DNA of 34,045 nt from Pseudomonadota bacterium (lineage in GTDB: Bacteria > Pseudomonadota > Gammaproteobacteria > Burkholderiales > Rhodocyclaceae): the NCBI GenBank assembly GCA_021849505.1, contig JAJZSW010000024.1, positions 1 through 34,045 of the forward strand, written 5' to 3'. Below are positions 8,551 to 17,133 of this stretch, piece after piece. How positions within the stretch are numbered: position 1 is the stretch's first letter; each line of letters begins with the position of its first letter. The position numbers and the translations under genes are program-made. The notes beneath the pieces are model-generated. The model worked only from the letters and a program-made list of their open reading frames with translations, searched no databases and was not told where the DNA came from.

Positions 8551-11412
8551 TCAGTTTTCGCCAAATACCGGATCGGCGGTCGGTTGGTTGATGACGCCGT
8601 AGCCCGGGATGCTGCGGCGCAGGAGCTGCATGGGATTGGACCCGATGCGCGAGAAATCGTTGAGTTCCAGCTGGAAGAAGAGCGCGGTCGTCGGCTGGTC
8701 CGCAATCGTCGCCAGGCGCTGGACGACGAAGCGTCCGACCCAGCAACCGGCATCGTACTCGACGCCGCCGATGATCTCGATGACGCGCCGTTCCTTGGTC
8801 GAGTAGTTGTAGCGTCCGACGCCGTGCCAGCCGCCGGACAGCGGCCATTGCGCCGACACGTCGATCTGGCCGAGCAGATCGCGCGCGTAGCGGTAGCCCG
8901 CATTGACGACCTTGCCCGCTTCGGGACGATAGCGACCGCCGAAGGTCAGTCGTTCGGTACGTTCGTCGCGCGGGTTGTAGAGCCAGCCGATGTCGGCATA
9001 GGTATGCGGCAGCACCTGTCCTGCCAGCGTGGCCAGAATGTCGGCGGCGCGTTCGGTGCGCGCCGTCTCGCCCGGCAGGGTCACGGACTGGTCGCTGAAG
9101 TAGTAGCGCGTACCCAGCGTGGCACGCAGCAGGTCGGCACCGCTGGCGGGATCAAGCAGGCGGGAGGTCACCGCGAGGGTCAGCTCGTTGGCATCGCCGA
9201 TGCGGTCGCCGCCGGCATAGCGGTTTTCCGAGAACAGCTGGGCATAGTTGAAGGCGGTGAGACCGGTATCGAAGACCGGGATCCTGCTCTGGTCGCGGCG
9301 GGGCACATTCAGGTAGTAGGCACGCGGCTCGAGCGTCTGGACCAGCGACTTGCCGAACCAGTCGGTATTGCGCTCCATGACGAAGCCGCCATCGACGCTG
9401 AAGATCGGCAATACCCGGCTCTGGCTGGCGGGCACCCCCGACCAGCTCACGAGACCGTCCTGGCCGGGTCGCTGCAGCTGATCGAGCGAGTACTGCGTCG
9501 AATGGATGCCGATCTTGGGCGTCAGCGAAAACGCCGTGGTGGCCAGCGGCAAGGACAGTTGCGGATACAGCGTCGTGCGCTTGCCGAGCAGGTAGTTCGG
9601 GTGGTCGAAGCTGACGAACTCGGCATTCAGGTTGAACGCGAGACCGAGCGGCAGATCGTAGCGAAACGCGCTGGCGGTCAGTTGCGGCATGCGCCGGTAG
9701 GGTGAGCTCAGGTCGCCCAGCGTCTGGTAAGTCTGGACATTGAGGGCAGCGATATACCATGGGCCGCCATAGGTCAGGATGCCCTGGCGCAGCAGGTTCC
9801 CCTGCGAAACCTGCCCTACGCGCGTGGAGAGGTCGCTGAAGTAATTGTCGTCGGAAACGCCGTTCAGGTTGAGGTTCGCGGTGAATCCCTGTCCCAGATA
9901 CTGGTTGTGCTGGAGCGCATAGCCGTAGCGGTCGCGGCCGGCCACGTTGTCGCCGGGCAGATATTCGAGGCGGATCTGGCCCCTGTCGGGCAAACCCGGG
10001 TTCAGGCGATTCTGCCGGCTGTCGAGCAGGTAGCGGAACTCGGTATTGAGCTGCAGGCCGCGCCGGGACATGAGGCGCGGGGTAATCGTCGCATCCATGT
10101 GCGGGGCGATGTTCCAGTACCAGGGCGCGGTCACCTCGAGGCCGCTCTTGCTGGTCGAGCCGATCGTCGGCGGCAGGAAGCCACTCTTGCGCTGGTTGTT
10201 GAGCGAGAAGCTCATCCAGGGTAAATAGAAGATCGGCGCATCCTTGAAGCTCACGACGGCGCCGCGTCCAGTACCGGTTTCCCTGGTGTAGTCGAGATCG
10301 AGCGCGTCGATGGAAATTTCCCAGTCGCGCTTGCCGGGCGCGCAGGTGCTGTAGGTCGCATCCTCGAGGTGATAGTGATCCTCGCCGCGGAATTCGAGCC
10401 GTTTCGCCACCCCGCTGCCCGTGACCACGGGACGCTCGAGATTCCGGCCGGTCGTCGCCAGCACCTGGCCGCTTTCGCTCATCGCCGGCAGGCCGAGCAG
10501 GGTGAGCGCCGGCTCAAGCACCGGGGCCGGCTTGTGCCTGATGCTGTATGCCGGGGTTTCGAATTCGCCCGTACTTTCCTCCAGGCGCATGCGCAGGCGC
10601 GGGCCGCTGATTTCGGTATCGGGCGATCTCAGGCGGACGTTGCCGATCGCCTCGACCTCGTCGTCGAGTTGGCGATAGACGATCCGGTCGGCGCTGAGTG
10701 TGTCACCGGCCCGCTCGAGCACGACATCGCCCTCTGCGACCAACTCGAAATCGTTGACGCCGTCGATCTTGCGCGCCGTGACATGGGTGGGCGCGGCGTT
10801 CTTGTCGGTGGCGGAAAATGGCGTGGTCGCCGGATGCGGGTAGACGCTGACGACCCTTGCAGCGGGACTATCAGGCAGCGCCACGCGGGCCGCCGGGGCT
10901 GCGGCACTGGCGACAGGGGCCGGCACGGGCGCCGTGGCAGGACGGCCGAGCAAGCCGGGATCCACGCGCAGCGGCGGCAGATTCCGTGCCATGACCGGCG
11001 GAGCGGGACGTGCAGCCGGCGGCTGCGGCACAGGCGCCGCAGCCGGTGCCGCTACCGATTTCTCGCTGGGCGCGGCAACTGGCGCAGCAGCGGGTGAAGG
11101 AGCAGACGCCGGAGCAGCCGGCGTTGCAACTTCCCGCACTGGCGGTGCACCCGCGGTTGATGGTTCGGCAGCCCTGCGCTCCGTTGCGGCCGTCTCGACT
11201 GGCGGCAGGGAGCGGACTTCCATGGCCGGCTCTGCAACGGGTTTCGCGGGCGGTTGCGCCGGCGGCTTCACTGGGGACGCTGCGCCGCCGAGCAGGCTCG
11301 GATCGACCCGCAGCGGCTCGAGCTGGTCCGCGGCAACGGACCCGCCGCAAGCGAGCGCCAGCAGCGTGCCGCCGATGATCCTTCCTCCTTGCCCGAGCCA
11401 TGCCAAAGACAT
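8551..11412 (-). CDS. lptD: LPS-assembly protein LptD with a long Pro/Ala-rich N-terminal linker
   Basis: LptD, with LptE, is the outer-membrane translocon that inserts LPS into the outer leaflet. From the ATG at 11412 the product is 953 residues: signal peptide 1-28 (ending SVAA), an unusual Pro/Ala-rich stretch about 44-200, an OstA/LptA-like beta-jellyroll about 205-295, and a C-terminal 26-strand-type barrel region to 953. The motif PLRVDPxLLG occurs twice, at about 33-42 and 147-156, flanking the low-complexity stretch. The mature part has only two cysteines, C357 (in CAPGKRDWEI, matching E. coli C173 by context) and C890 (GCWVGR), so a single disulfide is expected. An upstream TTG at 11463 is in frame but would spoil the signal peptide. 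It is the first gene of the lptD-surA-pdxA-rsmA operon. Confidence 0.94.
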   Translation of the reverse strand: MSLAWLGQGGRIIGGTLLALACGGSVAADQLEPLRVDPSLLGGAASPVKPPAQPPAKPVAEPAMEVRSLPPVETAATERRAAEPSTAGAPPVREVATPAAPASAPSPAAAPVAAPSEKSVAAPAAAPVPQPPAARPAPPVMARNLPPLRVDPGLLGRPATAPVPAPVASAAAPAARVALPDSPAARVVSVYPHPATTPFSATDKNAAPTHVTARKIDGVNDFELVAEGDVVLERAGDTLSADRIVYRQLDDEVEAIGNVRLRSPDTEISGPRLRMRLEESTGEFETPAYSIRHKPAPVLEPALTLLGLPAMSESGQVLATTGRNLERPVVTGSGVAKRLEFRGEDHYHLEDATYSTCAPGKRDWEISIDALDLDYTRETGTGRGAVVSFKDAPIFYLPWMSFSLNNQRKSGFLPPTIGSTSKSGLEVTAPWYWNIAPHMDATITPRLMSRRGLQLNTEFRYLLDSRQNRLNPGLPDRGQIRLEYLPGDNVAGRDRYGYALQHNQYLGQGFTANLNLNGVSDDNYFSDLSTRVGQVSQGNLLRQGILTYGGPWYIAALNVQTYQTLGDLSSPYRRMPQLTASAFRYDLPLGLAFNLNAEFVSFDHPNYLLGKRTTLYPQLSLPLATTAFSLTPKIGIHSTQYSLDQLQRPGQDGLVSWSGVPASQSRVLPIFSVDGGFVMERNTDWFGKSLVQTLEPRAYYLNVPRRDQSRIPVFDTGLTAFNYAQLFSENRYAGGDRIGDANELTLAVTSRLLDPASGADLLRATLGTRYYFSDQSVTLPGETARTERAADILATLAGQVLPHTYADIGWLYNPRDERTERLTFGGRYRPEAGKVVNAGYRYARDLLGQIDVSAQWPLSGGWHGVGRYNYSTKERRVIEIIGGVEYDAGCWVGRFVVQRLATIADQPTTALFFQLELNDFSRIGSNPMQLLRRSIPGYGVINQPTADPVFGEN

Positions 11413-11473
11413 CTGCGCCGCTTTTCTTGTTGGTGACGCGCCGCGGCGAGGCCCGCAGCGCAAAATAAGCCAA

Positions 11474-11496
11474 TGGTAGAATTTGCAATTCTATCA
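11474..11496. promoter_or_regulatory. Symmetrical face-to-face extended -10 promoters between lptD and amgK
   Basis: The core TAGAATTTGCAATTCTA (11477-11493) is a perfect inverted repeat with 7-base arms. On the + strand it reads TGGTAGAAT (11474-11482), an extended -10 element pointing to amgK. On the - strand it reads TGATAGAAT (11496-11488), pointing to lptD. Predicted start sites would leave about 27 bases of leader for amgK and about 70 for lptD. No convincing -35 boxes are visible, which suits extended -10 promoters. The same palindrome could instead be, or also be, an operator. Confidence 0.55.
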
Positions 11497-11515
11497 TTCG
11501 ACCGGAAATCCTTGC

Positions 11516-12523
11516 GTGGAGCGGATCAAGCAGATTCAGGACTGGCTGGCGTCGCTGTTTCCCGGGCGGACCTTCACGCTCGCCCCGGCCTCGGCGGATG
11601 CCAGTTTTCGCCGCTACCTGCGTGCCTGTTTCGCGGATGGCAGCACCCGTATCGTCATGGACGCCCCGCCGGCCCACGAGGACGTCCGCCCCTGGCTGCA
11701 TGTGCAACAGCTGTTCCGGGCCGCCGGCGCGCATGTGCCCGAGGTGCTGGCGCAGGATGTCGAACGCGGTTTCCTGCTGCTGACCGATCTCGGCTCGACC
11801 ACCTACCTCGCCGCCCTGACGGATGGCGCCGATGCCGACGCGCTCTATCGCGCCGCCCTCGACACGCTGATCGCCATCCAGCGCGTCAGCCGTCCGGACG
11901 CGCTGCCCGCCTACGATCGGGTTCTGCTCAAGCGCGAACTCGACCTGTTTCCCGACTGGTACATCGGCAAGCATATCCCCATCGATTTCGGCGCGACGGA
12001 ACGCAACATGCTCGCAGCCGTGTTCGAGAAAATTATCGCCGTCAATCTCGCCGAGCCTTGCGTATTCGTCCATCGTGACTACCACTCGCGCAACCTGATG
12101 GACGACGGGGATAAACCGGGTGCGCCGGGTGTAATTGACTTCCAGGACGCGGTTTACGGCCCGATCACCTACGACCTCGTCTCGCTATTCAAGGACGCCT
12201 ACATCGAGTGGGAGGAGGAACGCACGCTCGACTGGCTGGCCCGCTACTGGGAGACGGCAAGAAAGGCGGGGTTGCCGGTGCGTGCCGACTTCGGCGATTT
12301 CTTCCGCGACTACGAGTGGATGGGCGTGCAGCGTCACGTCAAGGTGCTCGGCATCTTTGGGCGCCTGTTCCATCGCGATGGCAAGGACGGCTATCTGGCG
12401 AACATGCCACTGGTGGCTAAATACCTGCGCGCCGCCTGCGCCCGCTACGGCGAACTGACGCCGCTGCTGCGTCTGCTCGACAAGCTCGAAAACCGTCAGG
12501 TGCAGGCGGGCTACACATTTTGA
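11516..12523 (+). CDS. amgK: N-acetylmuramate/N-acetylglucosamine kinase (AmgK), aminoglycoside-phosphotransferase fold
   Basis: AmgK phosphorylates the anomeric hydroxyl of MurNAc (and GlcNAc) recovered from peptidoglycan turnover, bypassing de novo UDP-MurNAc synthesis. The 335-residue protein has the APH-family catalytic loop HRDYHSRN at 186-193 and the metal-binding IDFQDA at 207-212, followed by GPITYDLVSLFKDAY typical of this subgroup. I chose the GTG at 11516; the frame is open upstream to a TTG at 11483, but that lies inside the predicted promoter. The gene is divergent from lptD and followed by murU, the arrangement known in Pseudomonas where AmgK and MurU confer a fosfomycin-tolerant recycling route. 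Function is inferred from fold plus this context; a generic small-molecule kinase cannot be excluded from sequence alone. Confidence 0.87.
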   Translation: MERIKQIQDWLASLFPGRTFTLAPASADASFRRYLRACFADGSTRIVMDAPPAHEDVRPWLHVQQLFRAAGAHVPEVLAQDVERGFLLLTDLGSTTYLAALTDGADADALYRAALDTLIAIQRVSRPDALPAYDRVLLKRELDLFPDWYIGKHIPIDFGATERNMLAAVFEKIIAVNLAEPCVFVHRDYHSRNLMDDGDKPGAPGVIDFQDAVYGPITYDLVSLFKDAYIEWEEERTLDWLARYWETARKAGLPVRADFGDFFRDYEWMGVQRHVKVLGIFGRLFHRDGKDGYLANMPLVAKYLRAACARYGELTPLLRLLDKLENRQVQAGYTF

Positions 12524-13402
<879 letters not shown>

Positions 13403-13411
13403 CATCGATTC

Positions 13412-14719
13412 ATGAATTACGCCCCCTTTCAGTTACGCCGCAACGCGCTGCTCGCCCGCATGGGCGCAGCAGGCGGGGGGGTGGCGCTCATCCCCACCGC
13501 GCCCGAGCGCATCCGCAACCGCGACACGACATTCCCCTATCGCGCCGACAGTTACTTCCACTACCTGACCGGCTTCCCCGAACCCGAAGCCGTATTGGTG
13601 CTGGTCGGCGGGGACCAACCCCAGTCGCTGCTGTTCTGTCGCGACAAGGATATCGACAAGGAAATCTGGGATGGCTATCGCTTCGGGCCCGCGGGAGCAC
13701 GTGAAGCCTTCGGTTTCGATGCCGCCCACCCGATCGGCGAACTCGATGCGAAACTGACCGAATTGCTCGCCGACCAGCCCGCGCTCTGGTACTCGCTCGG
13801 CCATGACGCCGCCTGGGATGCGCGCATCAGCGCCGCGCTGAATGCCGTGCGCGCGCAGACGCGGGCCGGCAAGCGCGCGCCGGCCATGATCCACGACATC
13901 CGCGCCACGCTCGATGAAATGCGCCTCGTCAAGGATGCGCATGAAATCGACCTGATGCGCAGGGCGGCAGCGATTGCAGGCACCGCCCATCGACGCGCGA
14001 TGCGTTTCGCTGCACCGGGAAAATTCGAGTACGAAGTCGAGGCCGAATTTCTCCACGAGTTCCGCCGCCAGGGCAGCCAGTATCCGGCGTATTCGCCGAT
14101 CGTCGCCGGCGGCGCCAACGCCTGCGTGCTCCACTATGTCGGCAATGATTGCGTGCTGAAGGACGGCGACCTGTTGCTGATCGACGCCGGCTGCGAACTT
14201 GACGGCTACGCTAGCGACATCACGCGCAGCTTCCCGGTCAACGGCAAGTTCAGCGGCCCGCAGGCCGACGTCTACGACCTCGTGCTCGACGCCCAGGCCG
14301 CCGCCATCGCCGCGACCCGGCCCGGCGCCACCTTCCTCGCCCCCCACGAAGCAGCGGTGCGCGTGCTCGCGCAGGGCATGCTCGACCTGAAGCTGCTCGA
14401 AGGCAGCCTGGCCGGCGTCATCGAATCGGAAAGTTACAAGCGCTTCTACATGCACCGTACCAGCCACTGGCTCGGCCTGGACGTGCACGACGCCGGCGAG
14501 TACCGCAGCGGAGAGGAATGGTCCAGGCTCGTACCCGGCATGACGCTCACCGTCGAGCCCGGCTGCTACATCCGCCCGGCCGACGACGTTCCTGCCGCCT
14601 TCCACAACATCGGCATCCGCATCGAAGACGACGTTCTCGTGACGGCCACCGGCAGCGAGATACTGACCGCCGACACGCCGAAGAAGATCGCCGACATCGA
14701 AGCCTTGATGAAGAGATGA
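13412..14719 (+). CDS. pepP: Xaa-Pro aminopeptidase (PepP, M24 family)
   Basis: PepP removes N-terminal residues that precede proline, using a dinuclear manganese centre in the cytoplasm. The 435-residue protein has the aminopeptidase P N-terminal domain, with RNRDTTFPYRADSYFHYLTG, and then the pita-bread catalytic domain. Metal ligands are recognisable in LLIDAGCELDGYASDITR (two Asp), MHRTSHWLGLDVHD (His), TVEPGCYI (Glu) and GIRIEDDVLV (Glu). The C-terminal TADTPKKIADIEALM is typical. The gene begins 9 bases after murU and its stop overlaps the ubiH ATG (ATGA). A pepP-ubiH pair is a familiar proteobacterial arrangement, so co-expression is inferred without implying a shared pathway. Confidence 0.96.
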   Translation: MNYAPFQLRRNALLARMGAAGGGVALIPTAPERIRNRDTTFPYRADSYFHYLTGFPEPEAVLVLVGGDQPQSLLFCRDKDIDKEIWDGYRFGPAGAREAFGFDAAHPIGELDAKLTELLADQPALWYSLGHDAAWDARISAALNAVRAQTRAGKRAPAMIHDIRATLDEMRLVKDAHEIDLMRRAAAIAGTAHRRAMRFAAPGKFEYEVEAEFLHEFRRQGSQYPAYSPIVAGGANACVLHYVGNDCVLKDGDLLLIDAGCELDGYASDITRSFPVNGKFSGPQADVYDLVLDAQAAAIAATRPGATFLAPHEAAVRVLAQGMLDLKLLEGSLAGVIESESYKRFYMHRTSHWLGLDVHDAGEYRSGEEWSRLVPGMTLTVEPGCYIRPADDVPAAFHNIGIRIEDDVLVTATGSEILTADTPKKIADIEALMKR

Positions 14720-15816
14720 GCGAGCCTGTTTTCATCGTCGGTGGCGGACCGGCGGGCATGGCGCTGGCGCTGGCCTTGCACCGCGGCGGCGTGGCGAGCC
14801 GCATCGTCGATGCGCGGCCGCGCGGCGCGGCGCAGAGCGACGCGCGCATCCTCGCGCTGTCGCACGGCTCGCGCCTCTCGCTCGAGATGCTCGGGGTCTG
14901 GCAGGACATTCCCCACCAGCCGATCACCACGATCCACGTTTCCCACCAGGGCGGACTCGGGCGCACCCTGATGCGTGCCGCGGAAGAAAACGTTCCCGCG
15001 CTCGGTTACGTGCTGGCCGCCGGCGACCTCGCCGCTGCGCTGGACCAGGCGGTCACCGCCGCCGGCATCGCCTACCAGGACAACACGCCGGCGCCGGAAC
15101 AGGCCGTTGCATTGCTCACGGTGCATGCCGAAGGCCGCATCGAAGATTCAGAAAACATCCGTACCCACGACTACGGCCAGCACGCTGTCATCTGCATGGC
15201 AAGTGCGGCCACACCGCATCGCGGCACCGCCTGGGAACGCTTCACCCCCGCCGGCCCGGTTGCCCTGCTGCCCCTCAGTTGCCAGGGTGGGGATGAATAC
15301 GCCATCGTGCTGACCTGTCCCGCCGCCGCCAGCGAGGAGATTGCCGCGCTGGACGACAGCCGCTTTCGCGCGCTGCTCCAGGAGCGCTTCGGCCCGCGCG
15401 TGAAGCTGATGGGAGTCGGCCCGCGCCGCGTCTATCCGCTTGGCCTGCGCGTGCGCCGCCAGCCGGTCGGCGATCGCGCGGTCTGGATCGGCAACGCCGC
15501 GCAGACATTGCACCCGGTGGCCGGCCAGGGCTTCAATCTCGCGCTGCGCGACATCATGGAGCTCGCCGACACGCTGACCGATGCCAATGGTGCCATTGAT
15601 CCGGGCGACCCCGCCCTGCTCGCGCGCTACGCCGCTCGCCGCCGCCTCGACCGCGCGGGCACCATCGGCTTCACGGACGGCCTGGTCCGGCTGTTCTCCA
15701 ACGCCATTCCCCCGCTGCTGCACGTACGCGGCGCCGGCCTGCTGGCCCTCGATCTCTTCCCGCCGGCGCGGTCTTTCCTGGCACGGCGCATGATGTTCGG
15801 CGCACGCGGATGGTAA
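14716..15816 (+). CDS. ubiH: UbiH/COQ6-family FAD-dependent ubiquinone biosynthesis hydroxylase
   Basis: This is a flavoprotein monooxygenase that hydroxylates the ring of a ubiquinone precursor with O2 and NAD(P)H. The 366-residue product has the Rossmann motif FIVGGGPAGMALALAL (GGGPAG at 9-14), the DARILALSHGSRLSLEMLG stretch, and the second FAD motif GNAAQTLHPVAGQGFNLALRD from residue 259. All are hallmarks of the UbiH/UbiF/UbiI group. The start is the ATG at 14716, overlapping the pepP stop; upstream in-frame sequence is a shadow of pepP. The protein is slightly short for the family. Which ring position it hydroxylates cannot be told from sequence; the pepP neighbour favours UbiH. Confidence 0.88.
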   Translation: MSEPVFIVGGGPAGMALALALHRGGVASRIVDARPRGAAQSDARILALSHGSRLSLEMLGVWQDIPHQPITTIHVSHQGGLGRTLMRAAEENVPALGYVLAAGDLAAALDQAVTAAGIAYQDNTPAPEQAVALLTVHAEGRIEDSENIRTHDYGQHAVICMASAATPHRGTAWERFTPAGPVALLPLSCQGGDEYAIVLTCPAAASEEIAALDDSRFRALLQERFGPRVKLMGVGPRRVYPLGLRVRRQPVGDRAVWIGNAAQTLHPVAGQGFNLALRDIMELADTLTDANGAIDPGDPALLARYAARRRLDRAGTIGFTDGLVRLFSNAIPPLLHVRGAGLLALDLFPPARSFLARRMMFGARGW

Positions 15817-15827
15817 GTAGGCAATAA

Positions 15828-15867
15828 GGGGGCGGCAAGCGTTAAAATCCGCCTCCCGCTTTTTTTT
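15828..15867 (+). terminator. Possible terminator between ubiH and dusB
   Basis: An 8-bp stem with one G-U pair (15828-15835 with 15849-15856) and a 13-base loop is followed three bases later by eight T residues (15860-15867). It starts 12 bases after the ubiH stop. The loop holds TAAAAT (15843-15848), which could be a -10 element for dusB, so the stretch may serve both ends. Confidence 0.5.
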
Positions 15868-15885
15868 CCTCCCCCGCCTCCGCTC

Positions 15886-16896
15886 ATGAACTACCTCGGC
15901 TTCCAGCTGCGCAACAACCTGTTCGTCGCGCCCATGGCCGGGGTGACGGACCGGCCGTTCCGCCAGCTCTGCAAGCAGCTCGGCGCCGGTCTTGCGGTAT
16001 CGGAGATGGTCACCTCGAACTCGCTGCTCTACGGCAGCGCCAAGACGCGCCGTCGCGCCGACCATGCGGGCGAGGTGGCACCGATCGTCGTGCAGATCGC
16101 CGGCGCCGATCCCGAGCTGCTCGCCCAGGCGGCGCGCTACAACGTCGAGCGCGGCGCGCAGATCATCGACATCAACATGGGCTGCCCGGCGAAGAAGGTC
16201 TGCAACGTCATGGCCGGCTCGGCGCTGATGCAGAACGAGCCGCTCGTCGCGCAGATTCTTGAGACCGTCGTCGCGGCCGTGCCCGACACGCCGGTTACTC
16301 TCAAATTCCGCACCGGCTGGAACCGCGAAAACAGGAACGCCCCGGTTATCGCGCGCATCGCGCAGGAATCCGGCGTGCGCGCCATCGCCATCCACGGCCG
16401 CACGCGCGCCGACCAGTACATGGGCGAGGCCGAATACGACACCATCGCCGACGTGAAGACGCGCGTGAAGATCCCGGTGATCGCCAACGGCGACATCACG
16501 ACGCCCGAGAAGACGAAGTTCGTGCTCGACTACACCGGCGCGGACGGCGTGATGATCGGCCGCGCCGCACAAGGAAAGCCCTGGCTGTTCCGCGAGATCG
16601 AGCATTACCTCAAGACCGGTGCCGTCCTGCCGGCGCCGACTTTTGCCGAGATCCACGCGATCCTGCGCGGCCACATGGCCGACCTCTATGCCTTCTACGG
16701 CGAAGACACCGGCGTGAAGATCGCGCGCAAGCACATCTCCTGGTACACCAAGGGCATTGTCGGCGCGGCGCGCTTCCGCCATGCGATGAACCAGCTCGAG
16801 GACGTGGCGGCGCAACTGGCCGCCACCGACGAATTTTTCCTCGCTCACTCCAACCACAGCGCGAACGACGCCATTCGTTACATGGAGGCTGCATGA
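15886..16896 (+). CDS. dusB: tRNA-dihydrouridine synthase B
   Basis: DusB is an FMN enzyme that reduces uridine to dihydrouridine in the D-loop region of tRNA. The 336-residue product begins with FVAPMAGVTDRPFRQLCKQL, has the catalytic Cys100 in INMGCPAKKVCN, an FMN-site IAIHGRTRADQYMGEA, IANGDITTPE, and the phosphate-binding GADGVMIGRAAQGKPW. A C-terminal helical domain starts at IARKHISWYTKG. The stop overlaps the fis ATG, the dusB-fis operon known from enterobacteria. The leader directly before the ATG is a pyrimidine run (T8 then C/T-rich) with no Shine-Dalgarno sequence. Codons 245-253 coincide with an exact copy of the dispersed repeat, without changing the usual protein length. Confidence 0.96.
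   Translation: MNYLGFQLRNNLFVAPMAGVTDRPFRQLCKQLGAGLAVSEMVTSNSLLYGSAKTRRRADHAGEVAPIVVQIAGADPELLAQAARYNVERGAQIIDINMGCPAKKVCNVMAGSALMQNEPLVAQILETVVAAVPDTPVTLKFRTGWNRENRNAPVIARIAQESGVRAIAIHGRTRADQYMGEAEYDTIADVKTRVKIPVIANGDITTPEKTKFVLDYTGADGVMIGRAAQGKPWLFREIEHYLKTGAVLPAPTFAEIHAILRGHMADLYAFYGEDTGVKIARKHISWYTKGIVGAARFRHAMNQLEDVAAQLAATDEFFLAHSNHSANDAIRYMEAA
16620..16643 (-). repeat. Dispersed 24-bp repeat, copy 3 (antisense in dusB)
   Basis: Read on the - strand this is base-for-base identical over 24 positions to 27785-27808. On the dusB strand it encodes part of GAVLPAPTF. Protein length around it matches ordinary DusB, so here the repeat does not look like an insertion. Confidence 0.85.
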
Positions 16897-17123
16897 GCAC
16901 CGAAATCGGCGACTGCGTCCGCCGCAGCCTCAACCGCTACTTCCGCGACCTCGACGGCGAATCCCCGCACGCGATCTACGACATGGTGATCGCCAGCGTC
17001 GAGAAACCGATGCTCGAAGTCGTCATGAAACAGTCCGCGGGCAATCAGACCATTGCCGCCGAGATGCTGGGCATCAGCCGCAGCACCCTGCGCAGAAAAC
17101 TCATTGAACACAACATTTCCTGA
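16893..17123 (+). CDS. fis: DNA-binding protein Fis
   Basis: Fis is a small nucleoid-associated homodimer that bends DNA and activates rRNA and other growth-phase promoters. The 76-residue product has the helix-turn-helix [20 protein letters not shown] at about 51-70, preceded by the dimerising helices ([18 protein letters not shown]). It lacks the N-terminal beta-hairpin of the 98-residue E. coli protein, as betaproteobacterial Fis proteins generally do. The ATG at 16893 overlaps the dusB stop, and purH starts 10 bases after the fis stop. This suggests dusB-fis-purH-purD-hemF is read as one unit. Confidence 0.95.
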   Translation: MSTEIGDCVRRSLNRYFRDLDGESPHAIYDMVIASVEKPMLEVVMKQSAGNQTIAAEMLGISRSTLRRKLIEHNIS

Positions 17124-17133
17124 GGAGACATCC

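Noticed and set aside
15843-15848. TAAAAT as a definite dusB promoter
   Set aside because: It lies in the loop of a likely terminator hairpin, has no -35 box and no TG extension. Recorded only as a possibility.
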